DNA of 13,893 nt from DATCVR01 sp036566745 (GTDB lineage: Bacteria > Actinomycetota > Actinomycetes > Jiangellales > Jiangellaceae), in assembly GCA_036566745.1 (NCBI GenBank), contig DATCVR010000055.1, positions 1 to 13,893 of the forward strand, read 5' to 3'. Position numbers and translations under genes: made by a program. The notes below the pieces were generated by a model. The model was not told where the DNA came from and did no database searches. It saw nothing but the letters and a program-made list of their open reading frames with translations. Within the stretch, counting starts at the first letter, position 1. Every line of letters begins with the position of its first letter. This document shows, piece after piece, positions 1 through 5,906 of the stretch.

Positions 1-457
1 CCTCCACGAGGTGCGGGCCATCGTCGAGCCGGCCGCCGCCGAGCTGGCCGCTGCCCGGCGGAGCGAGGCCGACCTCGCCGAGCTCGACGCCGCGCTGGCC
101 CGGATGGCGACCGCCGTGGGCCCTGGCAGCGCCGACGACGCGGTCGCCGCCGACCTCGCGTTCCATCGCACGCTGCTCGCGGCCTCCCACAACGAGCTCC
201 TAGCCCGCATGGAGGTCCTCATCGAGGCCGGGCTGGCCCAGCGCGATCGCCTCGTCCACAGCGCGGAGCCCGGCCACGATCCGGTCCCCGCGCACCGGAA
301 CGTGCTCGAGGCGATCCGCCGTCAGGACGCGGCCGCTGCCAGGCGAGCGGTCGACGCCCTGCTGGTGACCTCGGCCGCCGACCTGGCCCGCCTCCATCCC
401 GCGACCAGGCTCCCCGAGGCGTCCGAGCCGTCCGGCATCCCCGTGGACGCTCCGTGA
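1..457 (+). CDS. GntR-family regulator, FCD ligand-binding domain (5' end cut off)
   Basis: This is the C-terminal part of a GntR/FadR-type transcriptional regulator. The reading frame is open from base 2 and enters the window as L-H-E-V-R-A-I-V-E-P, which is the usual opening of an FCD sensor domain, so the winged-helix DNA-binding part lies to the left. Visible FCD features are the D-L-A-F-H-R-T-L segment around 145-175 and the H-R-N-V-L-E-A-I-R-R-Q-D segment around 295-330. In this family Asp and His residues in these segments bind a metal that contacts a carboxylate effector. The TGA stop overlaps the GTG start of the galactonate dehydratase (GTGA), so the two genes are almost certainly cotranscribed and translationally coupled. 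By analogy with enterobacterial DgoR, a GntR/FCD regulator of galactonate genes, galactonate or its product is the likely effector. That is inference; the family is secure. Confidence 0.85.
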   Translation, partial: LHEVRAIVEPAAAELAAARRSEADLAELDAALARMATAVGPGSADDAVAADLAFHRTLLAASHNELLARMEVLIEAGLAQRDRLVHSAEPGHDPVPAHRNVLEAIRRQDAAAARRAVDALLVTSAADLARLHPATRLPEASEPSGIPVDAP

Positions 458-1599
458 AGATCACCCGGATCGAGACGTTCATGGTGCCGCCGCGGTGGCT
501 GTTCTGCCGGGTGGAGACCGACGACGGCGTCGTGGGCTGGGGCGAACCGGTGGTGGAAGGGCGCGCCGAGGTGGTGCGTGCGGCCGTCGAGGTGCTGGCC
601 GAGTACCTCATCGGGCAGGACCCGCTGCGGATCGAGCACCACTGGCAGACCCTGACCAAAGGCGGGTTCTATCGCGGCGGCCCGGTGCTCTCCAGCGCCG
701 TGGCAGGGCTCGATCAGGCGCTGTGGGACATCGCCGGACGCGCGTACGGCGTCCCGGTCCATGCCCTGCTCGGCGGCGCCGTCCGCGAGCGGGTCCGGGT
801 GTACGCCTGGGTCGGGGGCGACGAGCCGAGCGAGATCCGCGACGCCGTGTCCGCGCAGGTGGAGGCCGGTTTCACCGCCGTGAAGATGAACGTCGCCGGT
901 CGCCTGTCGCGGCTGCCCACGCCCGGTGAGATCGACGACGTGGTGCGCCGGGCAGCGGCCGCCCGCGAGGCGCTCGGAGCCCATGCCGACTTCGCCGTCG
1001 ACTTCCACGGCCGCGCCAACACCGCGACGGCGCGCCGGCTGTTGCGTGAGCTGGAGCCGTTCGCGCCGATGTTCGCCGAGGAGCCGGTGCTGCCCGAGTA
1101 CGGTCACCGCCTCGGCGAGCTGGCGGCGTCGACGTCGATCCCGCTGGCCACGGGCGAGCGGTTGTTCTCCCGCACCGACTTCCTGCCGGTGCTGCGTGCC
1201 GGGATCGCCGTGGCCCAGCCGGACCTCTCGCACGCGGGCGGCATCTCGGAGGTGCGCCGCATCGCCGCGCTGGCCGAGACGTTCGACGTGCTGCTCGCCC
1301 CGCACTGCCCGCTCGGACCGATCAGCCTGGCCTCGAGCCTTCAGGTGGCCCTGGCCACGCCGAACTTCCTCATCCAGGAGCAGAGCCTCGGCATCCACTA
1401 CAACCAACAGGCCGAACTGCTCGACTACCTCGTGGACCCCGAGCCGTTGCGCTTCGTCGACGGCCACGCGATGCGCCGCGACGCACCAGGCCTGGGCATC
1501 GAGGTGGACGAGGCGGCAGTGCGGGCCGTGGCCGACCGGCAGCCCGGCTGGCGCAACCCGGTCTGGCATCACGACGACGGGTCGCTCGCCGAGTGGTGA
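454..1599 (+). CDS. dgoD: D-galactonate dehydratase (enolase superfamily, mandelate racemase subgroup)
   Basis: This enzyme dehydrates D-galactonate to 2-dehydro-3-deoxy-D-galactonate in the cytoplasm, using Mg2+, in the De Ley-Doudoroff galactose/galactonate route. The 381-residue protein matches my memory of E. coli DgoD nearly end to end, including its length, the P-P-R-W start, G-F-Y-R-G-G-P, A-P-H-C-P-L-G-P, Q-E-Q-S-L-G-I-H-Y-N and the final A-E-W. The catalytic and metal residues are in place: D183 and H185 (D-F-H-G-R), E209 (F-A-E-E-P), E235 (A-T-G-E-R), H284 (A-P-H-C-P) and E309 (Q-E-Q-S). The D-x-H form at 183-185 marks the galactonate/gluconate dehydratase branch. The GTG start overlaps the stop of the upstream GntR regulator. 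No KDGal kinase or aldolase gene is visible here, so the rest of the pathway lies elsewhere or to the left. Confidence 0.93.
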   Translation: MKITRIETFMVPPRWLFCRVETDDGVVGWGEPVVEGRAEVVRAAVEVLAEYLIGQDPLRIEHHWQTLTKGGFYRGGPVLSSAVAGLDQALWDIAGRAYGVPVHALLGGAVRERVRVYAWVGGDEPSEIRDAVSAQVEAGFTAVKMNVAGRLSRLPTPGEIDDVVRRAAAAREALGAHADFAVDFHGRANTATARRLLRELEPFAPMFAEEPVLPEYGHRLGELAASTSIPLATGERLFSRTDFLPVLRAGIAVAQPDLSHAGGISEVRRIAALAETFDVLLAPHCPLGPISLASSLQVALATPNFLIQEQSLGIHYNQQAELLDYLVDPEPLRFVDGHAMRRDAPGLGIEVDEAAVRAVADRQPGWRNPVWHHDDGSLAEW

Positions 1600-1632
1600 G
1601 GCGTGGCTGCCGGTCCGCAGGGCGGGCGCGCG

Positions 1633-2139
1633 TTACTCGCTGTCGCCGGCTCGGCGGGCGCCCAGCTCGCTGTCGAGGCGCAACAGCCCCGGTCCGTCGT
1701 TGCCGATGAGCTTGAGCCGCCCGAGTATCTCCGAGACCGTCGACTCCTCCTCGACCTGCTCCTCGACGAACCAGCTGAGCAGGGGCAGGCTGTCGATGTC
1801 GCCTTCGCTGACGGCCAGCCGGTAGAGCGCGCGAATCGACTCCGACACCCGCTGCTCGTGGGCCAGCGACGCCTCGAAGGCCACCACCACCTGGTCGCCC
1901 GGGTCGGCCGGCGCGTCGATGGCTCCGATCTGCGGGCGATTGCCGCGAGCGGTGACGTGGGCCGTGAACTTCGCCGCGTGCACACGCTCCTCGTCGGACT
2001 GGATCCGCATCCACGACGCCATGCCGGGAAGGTCGGCGTCGTCGAGGGCGATGGCGAGCTGGAGGTAGGCGACGGACGACTCGAGCTCGAGGGTGATCTG
2101 CTCGGAGAACGCCTTGGCAAGGGTGTCGTTGAGCTTCAT
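1633..2139 (-). CDS. Ferritin (non-heme iron-storage protein)
   Basis: This is a 168-residue ferritin that forms a 24-subunit cytoplasmic shell, oxidises Fe2+ and stores ferric mineral. The four-helix ferritin fold is clear and the ferroxidase ligands are complete: E18 in I-T-L-E-L-E-S-S, Y25, E51 and H54 in D-E-E-R-V-H-A, E95 in A-H-E-Q, Q128 and E131 in F-V-E-E-Q-V-E-E-E. There is no obvious haem-binding Met at the bacterioferritin position, and the E-E-Q-V-E-E motif is typical of non-heme Ftn. The length is normal. The ATG start lies just downstream of a 10-bp-arm dyad that resembles DtxR/IdeR iron boxes (2177-2215), which suggests iron-responsive control. It is convergent with the galactonate dehydratase across a 33-bp gap with no clear terminator. 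The family is certain; I leave the ftn/bfrB symbol open. Confidence 0.93.
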   Translation of the reverse strand: MKLNDTLAKAFSEQITLELESSVAYLQLAIALDDADLPGMASWMRIQSDEERVHAAKFTAHVTARGNRPQIGAIDAPADPGDQVVVAFEASLAHEQRVSESIRALYRLAVSEGDIDSLPLLSWFVEEQVEEESTVSEILGRLKLIGNDGPGLLRLDSELGARRAGDSE

Positions 2140-2176
2140 GCCGTCGACGTTAACGCAGCTCAGAGTACATTTCCAG

Positions 2177-2215
2177 GAAGGTTCGGCAACCCTTGGGAAG
2201 GCCTGCCGAACCTAC
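2177..2215. promoter_or_regulatory. Dyad upstream of ferritin, IdeR/DtxR-like; may also be the hutI terminator stem
   Basis: Perfect 10-bp arms AGGTTCGGCA (2179-2188) and TGCCGAACCT (2204-2213) flank an inner CCTT-ggg-AAGG stem (2191-2201). The stop codon of hutI (2212-2214) sits in the right arm. The left half, read at 2177-2195, agrees with the IdeR/DtxR consensus TTAGGTTAGGCTAACCTAA (from memory) at 12 of 19 positions. The right half, read at 2197-2215, agrees at 11 of 19. The dyad lies 38-76 bp upstream of the ferritin ATG, next to a weak minus-strand -10-like TGTACT (2164-2169) that has no good -35. That is where an iron-sensing activator would be expected. As RNA on the minus strand it also folds as a hairpin, but no U-tract follows, so an intrinsic terminator is only possible. 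Confidence 0.45.
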
Positions 2216-3384
2216 CCGCGGCGGCCGTCCTTCCAGACCTCCGCGACCAGCGGAACCCCCGGCCGGTAGGCCAGATGGACGTACGACGGCGCGTCGAGCA
2301 CCACGAGATCGGCCCGGGTGCCCGGGGCCAGCCGCCCGACGTCGTCGCGCCGCAGCGCCGCCGCACCCCCGGCCGTGGCCGCCCACAGCGCCTCGGCCGG
2401 CGTCAGGTGCATCTCGCGCACGGCCAGGGCGATGCAGAACGGCATCGAGGAGGTGAAGCACGAGCCGGGGTTGCAGTCCGAGGCGATGGCCACCGTCGCC
2501 CCGGCCGCCAGCAACCGGCGGGCGTCGGGGTACGGCGAACGGGTCGAGAACTCGACACCGGGCAACAGGGTCGCGACCGTGCCCGACTCGGCGAGGGCGT
2601 CGATGTCGGTGTCGGAGAGATAGGTGCAGTGGTCGGCACTGGCCGCGCCCAGCTCACAGGCCAGGGCGACGCCGGGTCCGAGGCCGAGCTGGTTGGCGTG
2701 GACCCGCGCTTCCAGGCCGCGGGCCAGGCCGGCCTCCAGCACCGCCCGGGACGCGTCGGCGTCGAAGGCGCCCCGCTCGCAGAACACGTCGATCCAGCGG
2801 GCGTGTGGTGCGCACGCGTCGAGCATGTCGCCGGTGACCAGGGCGACGTAGCCGGCCGGGTCGTCGGCGAACTCGGCCGGCACGACATGGGCGCCGAGGA
2901 ACGTGGTCTCGGGCGTGTACCGCCGAGCCAGGGCCAGCGAGCGAGCCTCGTCGAGCACGCTCAGGCCGTATCCGCTCTTGACCTCGACCGTGGTGGTGCC
3001 CTGCCGGCGCATCTCGGACACCAGCCGCCCCAGGTTCGCGGCGAGTGCCTCGTCGGTGGCGGCGCGGGTGGCGGCGACCGTGGTGCGGATGCCGCCGGCC
3101 TCGTAGGGGCGCCCCTCCATCCGGGCGGCGAACTCGGCCGAGCGCTCACCGGCGAACACCAGGTGGGCGTGGCTGTCGACGAATCCCGGGATCACGCACC
3201 GCCCGCCGGCGTCGACACCGATGTCGGCGGCCGGGGCACGGGCCGTCTCGCCGACCCACGCGACGGAGCCGTCGGCCTCGACGATCACCGCCGCGTCACG
3301 GATCAGGCCGAGCGGCGAGCCGTCGCCGAGCGCGGGGTCGTTGGTGACCAGGAGCCCGATGCCCTCGACGGCTGTCGTCGTCAC
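2212..3384 (-). CDS. hutI: Imidazolonepropionase
   Basis: HutI hydrolyses 4-imidazolone-5-propanoate to N-formimidoyl-L-glutamate, the third step of histidine degradation. The 390-residue protein belongs to the amidohydrolase superfamily. Its metal ligands are H72 and H74 (D-S-H-A-H), H229 (R-V-H-A-N-Q), H252 (D-H-C-T-Y-L) and D303 (A-S-D-C-N-P-G-S). The substrate-loop signature K-S-G-Y-G-L is at about 136-141. The frame is open further upstream, but I chose the GTG at 3382-3384 because it gives the usual family length and starts after the iclR stop. No clear Shine-Dalgarno precedes it. The gap to iclR is 19 bp, so translation probably depends on that shared transcript. Downstream is the ferritin promoter dyad. 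The family call is secure; the exact start is less so. Confidence 0.93.
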   Translation of the reverse strand: MTTTAVEGIGLLVTNDPALGDGSPLGLIRDAAVIVEADGSVAWVGETARAPAADIGVDAGGRCVIPGFVDSHAHLVFAGERSAEFAARMEGRPYEAGGIRTTVAATRAATDEALAANLGRLVSEMRRQGTTTVEVKSGYGLSVLDEARSLALARRYTPETTFLGAHVVPAEFADDPAGYVALVTGDMLDACAPHARWIDVFCERGAFDADASRAVLEAGLARGLEARVHANQLGLGPGVALACELGAASADHCTYLSDTDIDALAESGTVATLLPGVEFSTRSPYPDARRLLAAGATVAIASDCNPGSCFTSSMPFCIALAVREMHLTPAEALWAATAGGAAALRRDDVGRLAPGTRADLVVLDAPSYVHLAYRPGVPLVAEVWKDGRRG

Positions 3385-3403
3385 CCGCCGCAGTCTAGGC
3401 CGG

Positions 3404-4204
3404 TCAGCCGGCAGCGTCGAAGCCCAGCTCGCGGGAGACCGTGTGGGCCACCTCGATAACCCCCGCGATCGCATCGTCACGCCGCTGACCTGCGAGGTCG
3501 TGAGCGAAGCCGGCCACACCGACCGCTCCGGCGACCCGGCGGTCCAGATCGAAGAAGGGCGCGGCCACACAGGCGATGTCGGCCTGCTCCTCCTCGTCCT
3601 CGACGGCGTAACCGCGGGACCGGACGACGGCCAGGTCGGCGCGGAACGCCTCGGCCGTGGGTTCGAGGGCGTTCGGGCCGTGGCCGGGGGTCAGCTGGGA
3701 CAGCAGCGGCTCGAGCTCGGCATCCGGGAGGTGGGCGGAGATGGCCTTGCCCAGGGCGGTGAGGTTGAAGGGGGCGACCTTGCCCGGGTACGTGTCGAAC
3801 TGGACGAAGCCCGGCGTGGCGGCCTTGGCCACGTACACCACCGCCGGGCCGGTCAGGACGCCGATATGGACCGGCATCTGGATCGCGTCGGCGAGCCGCC
3901 GCAGGTCGGCCTGGGCCACCACGGACAGGTCGACCTTGCGCATGAGCTGGGTGGCCAGGCCGTACAGCCGCAGCGTGGGGCGCCAGAAGTGGCTGCGGCC
4001 CACCACCCGCCGGGCGGCGTACCCCCGCTGTTCGAGCGTGTAGGCGATGGACGCGCAGGTGGCCAGCGGGATGTCGGTGGTCCTGGCCAGTGCGGTGAGG
4101 GTGAGCCCGTCCTCAGCGTCGACCAGGGCCTCGAGCATGGTCAGCGCGCGGCTCACGGCCGGAGACGGTGCCCGGCGCTCCGTGGTGCCCCCGTCGATGC
4201 TCAC
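3404..4204 (-). CDS. IclR-family transcriptional regulator, probable regulator of hut genes
   Basis: This is a 266-residue IclR regulator. An N-terminal winged helix-turn-helix spans about residues 14-67 (A-V-S-R-A-L-T-M-L-E ... L-T-A-L-A-R-T-T-D-I-P). The effector-binding IclR domain covers about 85-262 and includes G-K-A-I-S-A-H-L and A-C-V-A-A-P-F-F-D. The frame continues far upstream, but the GTG at 4202-4204 is preferred because a G-rich Shine-Dalgarno (GGGTGGGGGAC, minus strand) lies just ahead and the protein then has normal family length. It sits directly upstream of hutI and divergent from the RidA-family gene. IclR-type HutR proteins control histidine-utilisation genes in Corynebacterium (established knowledge), so a HutR role is a reasonable inference. 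Control of the divergent gene is also possible. The effector is unknown. Confidence 0.88.
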   Translation of the reverse strand: MSIDGGTTERRAPSPAVSRALTMLEALVDAEDGLTLTALARTTDIPLATCASIAYTLEQRGYAARRVVGRSHFWRPTLRLYGLATQLMRKVDLSVVAQADLRRLADAIQMPVHIGVLTGPAVVYVAKAATPGFVQFDTYPGKVAPFNLTALGKAISAHLPDAELEPLLSQLTPGHGPNALEPTAEAFRADLAVVRSRGYAVEDEEEQADIACVAAPFFDLDRRVAGAVGVAGFAHDLAGQRRDDAIAGVIEVAHTVSRELGFDAAG

Positions 4205-4240
4205 CCTGTGTCCCCCACCCCTCGATGCCCCCGACGGTGC

Positions 4241-4266
4241 TCGGTGATCGTCGATCGATCCACCGG
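4241..4266. promoter_or_regulatory. Candidate operator in the iclR/RidA divergent gap
   Basis: The 138-bp gap between the IclR start and the RidA-family start holds an imperfect palindrome. GGTGATCG pairs with CGATC(C)ACC about a TCGAT centre, with one inserted base in the right arm. It lies 37 bp upstream of the iclR start, where autoregulation by IclR proteins is common. A -10-like TATCTT for the plus-strand gene is at 4295-4300, with no good -35. I did not find a convincing copy of the corynebacterial HutR motif TCTGwwATwCCAGA (from memory). The nearest is CTGG-N4-CCAG at 4329-4340, over the RidA-family ribosome binding site. Confidence 0.3.
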
Positions 4267-4342
4267 AACCGAGGGCGATTCCCCTGTGCGACTCTATCTT
4301 CTGCCAACTGTACTCACCCTTCGAAATCCTGGAGAGCCAGCC

Positions 4343-4813
4343 ATGACCGCCACTGCCGACGACCGCCACGCCGCAGCCGGCCAGACCCCTCCTCCCGCCG
4401 GAGGGCCGCGGCCCGGGATCGCCCTCGTCCGTCGCCACGGCGACACCCTCTACGCCTCCGGCCAGACAGCGGTGGGCCCTGACGGCACGCTCGTCGCGTC
4501 CGGCCGGGTGGGCGCCGACGTCGACCTCGAGACCGCGCGCGCCTGCGCCTGGCAGTGCGCGGCGAACGTCGTGGGCGCTGTGAAGGACGAGATCGGCAGC
4601 CTCGACAAGATCGCGCAGGTCACGAAGGTCACGGTGTTCGTGGCCAGCACACCGGACTTCGTCGATCAGCACCTCGTCGCCGACGCCACCACCAGCTACT
4701 TCCGCGAGGTCTTCGGCGACGGCATCGGACATCACGCACGGGCCGCGCTCGGCGTCGCCGTGCTGCCCACCGGCAGCCCGGTCGAGGTGGAGGCCGTGTT
4801 CCAGCTCGCCTGA
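4343..4813 (+). CDS. RidA/YjgF/UK114-family protein
   Basis: This is a 156-residue member of the RidA superfamily, small trimeric proteins; the founding RidA hydrolyses reactive enamine/imine intermediates to ketoacids. Recognisable segments are L-Y-A-S-G-Q-T-A at 36-43, G-R-V-G-A-D-V-D-L-E-T-A at 54-65, L-D-K-I-A-Q-V-T-K-V-T-V-F-V at 87-100, H-A-R-A-A-L-G-V-A at 131-139 and the terminal V-E-V-E-A-V-F. The conserved Arg that binds the substrate carboxylate appears as R133 and the conserved Glu as E148 or E150. The extended N-terminus and the V-G-A-D-V-D-L-E-T-A motif fit the longer subgroup represented by Atu1372 rather than classic RidA. The exact substrate is therefore unknown. The ATG follows a good GGAGAG at 4331-4336. 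It is divergent from iclR, so it may belong to the same regulon. Confidence 0.88.
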   Translation: MTATADDRHAAAGQTPPPAGGPRPGIALVRRHGDTLYASGQTAVGPDGTLVASGRVGADVDLETARACAWQCAANVVGAVKDEIGSLDKIAQVTKVTVFVASTPDFVDQHLVADATTSYFREVFGDGIGHHARAALGVAVLPTGSPVEVEAVFQLA

Positions 4814-4818
4814 CCCGA

Positions 4819-4865
4819 TGATCAGGTGTGGTTCCCGGCCAGGCGGCGGGGGCCACACCTGATCA
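4819..4865. promoter_or_regulatory. Strong hairpin between the RidA-family gene and the lactonase
   Basis: Perfect 13-bp arms TGATCAGGTGTGG (4819-4831) and CCACACCTGATCA (4853-4865) extend inward by two G-U pairs and four more G-C pairs. As RNA this makes a stem of about 19 bp closed by a 9-nt loop. It begins 5 nt after the upstream stop codon and ends 1 nt before the ribosome binding site of the lactonase gene. No U-tract follows the stem, so it is not a classical intrinsic terminator. Other readings are a transcription-attenuating or processing stem, a translational control element, or a DNA operator with TGATCAGGTGTGG half-sites for a promoter of the lactonase gene. The structure is certain; the function is not. 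Confidence 0.6.
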
Positions 4866-4880
4866 CGAGAGGATGCCGAC

Positions 4881-5903
4881 ATGCGCGCATACATCGGCGC
4901 CGCCACGTCCGGCGGCGAGGGAAGCCCGGCCACCGGGGTCACGATCGCCGACGTGGACGGCGCGGCGATCACCGCCGTGGGGGTCACCGCGGACACCGTC
5001 GAGAACCCGATGTACCTCGCCGCCTCAGCCGACGGACGCGTCCTCTACGCCGTGCACGAGGTCACCCACGGCCAGGTCAGCGCGTGGTCGGTCGACGGCG
5101 ACGCGCTGACCCCGCTGGGCACCCCGCAGGCCACCGGAGGGCGCGGCCCCTGCCACCTCTCGGTCCATCCCGGCGGGCGTCACCTGCTCTCCGCCGACTA
5201 TGGCTCCGGATCGGTGGCAGTCCACCCGATCGACCACGACGGCTCGCTCCGGCCGGCCACCCACGTGGTGCGGTTCGCCGGCACCGGACCGGACACCGTA
5301 CGTCAGGAGGGCCCGCACGCCCACATGATCGTCACCGACGAGCGCACGGGCCACGTCCTGGCGATCGATCTCGGCACCGACTCCGTGCACCGCTACACCT
5401 TCGACACCGCGACCGGACAGCTGGCCGAGGTCGACACGATCCGTCTGCCTCGGGGGGCCGGGCCACGTCATCTGGTGGTCAGTGGGCACCGGGCCTTCGT
5501 CGTGAACGAACTCGACTCCACGGTGTCGGTGATCGACCTGGAGGCCGGCGAGGTCGAGTCCACCGTCTCGACGCTGCCCGTCGGCGACACCACCGCCAGC
5601 CACCCCTCGGCGATCCGGCTCGCCCCCGACCACCGCTTCGTCTACGTCGCGAACCGCGGCCCGGACACCGTGGCGGTGCTGGCCGTGCACGGTCCCGAGC
5701 TGCGACTGGTCCAGACGGTGTCCACGGGGGGCCGGAGCCCGCGCGACCTCGTGCTCGCCCCTGACGGCGGATCGCTCTACGTCGCGAACCAGTTCTCCGA
5801 CACGGTGACGACGTTCCGGGTCGACCCCCTCGCCGGAACCCTCGAGCGGGTGGGCACCACGGCGTTTCGGACTCCCAGCCCGGCCAGCATCCTGTTCGCC
5901 TGA
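4881..5903 (+). CDS. Lactonase of the 6-phosphogluconolactonase (YbhE/Pgl) beta-propeller family
   Basis: This 340-residue cytoplasmic protein belongs to the seven-bladed propeller lactonases (COG2706 / lactonase PF10282). Family members hydrolyse 6-phosphogluconolactone or related sugar lactones. Signatures are G-P-C-H-L-S-V-H-P-G-G-R followed by A-D-Y-G-S-G-S-V (89-112), E-G-P-H-A-H-M (143-149), G-P-R-H-L (194-198), N-E-L-D-S-T-V (209-215) and two late blade repeats with Y-V-A-N and D-T-V at about 255-264 and 300-309. There is no signal peptide. The ATG has a good GAGAGG at 4867-4872, placed directly after the hairpin at 4819-4865. It may be cotranscribed with the RidA-family gene 67 bp upstream. 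No pentose-phosphate gene is nearby, so a non-phosphorylated aldonolactone such as galactonolactone is as plausible as 6-phosphogluconolactone. It converges on hutF with only 3 bp between. Confidence 0.85.
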   Translation: MRAYIGAATSGGEGSPATGVTIADVDGAAITAVGVTADTVENPMYLAASADGRVLYAVHEVTHGQVSAWSVDGDALTPLGTPQATGGRGPCHLSVHPGGRHLLSADYGSGSVAVHPIDHDGSLRPATHVVRFAGTGPDTVRQEGPHAHMIVTDERTGHVLAIDLGTDSVHRYTFDTATGQLAEVDTIRLPRGAGPRHLVVSGHRAFVVNELDSTVSVIDLEAGEVESTVSTLPVGDTTASHPSAIRLAPDHRFVYVANRGPDTVAVLAVHGPELRLVQTVSTGGRSPRDLVLAPDGGSLYVANQFSDTVTTFRVDPLAGTLERVGTTAFRTPSPASILFA

Positions 5904-5906
5904 CGG

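Noticed and set aside
322..1572. Long open frame on the minus strand opposite dgoD
   Set aside because: It is the antisense shadow of a well-matched enzyme in GC-rich DNA. The translation is rich in Arg, Ala, Gly and His with no recognisable domain.
1600..1632. Terminator between dgoD and ferritin
   Set aside because: The 33-bp gap has no stable stem and no T-tract on either strand.
1603..3459. 618-codon plus-strand open frame opposite ferritin and hutI
   Set aside because: Both opposite genes have full catalytic motifs. The plus-strand product has no family features and spans two genes and a regulatory gap.
3385..3570. 62-codon N-terminal extension of HutI to an upstream ATG
   Set aside because: It would overlap the coding end of iclR and adds residues not found in the family. 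The GTG at 3384 gives the expected length.
4205..4996. Extension of the IclR frame upstream through the RidA-family gene
   Set aside because: The added part is the antisense of the RidA-family gene, and a good ribosome binding site precedes the GTG at 4204.
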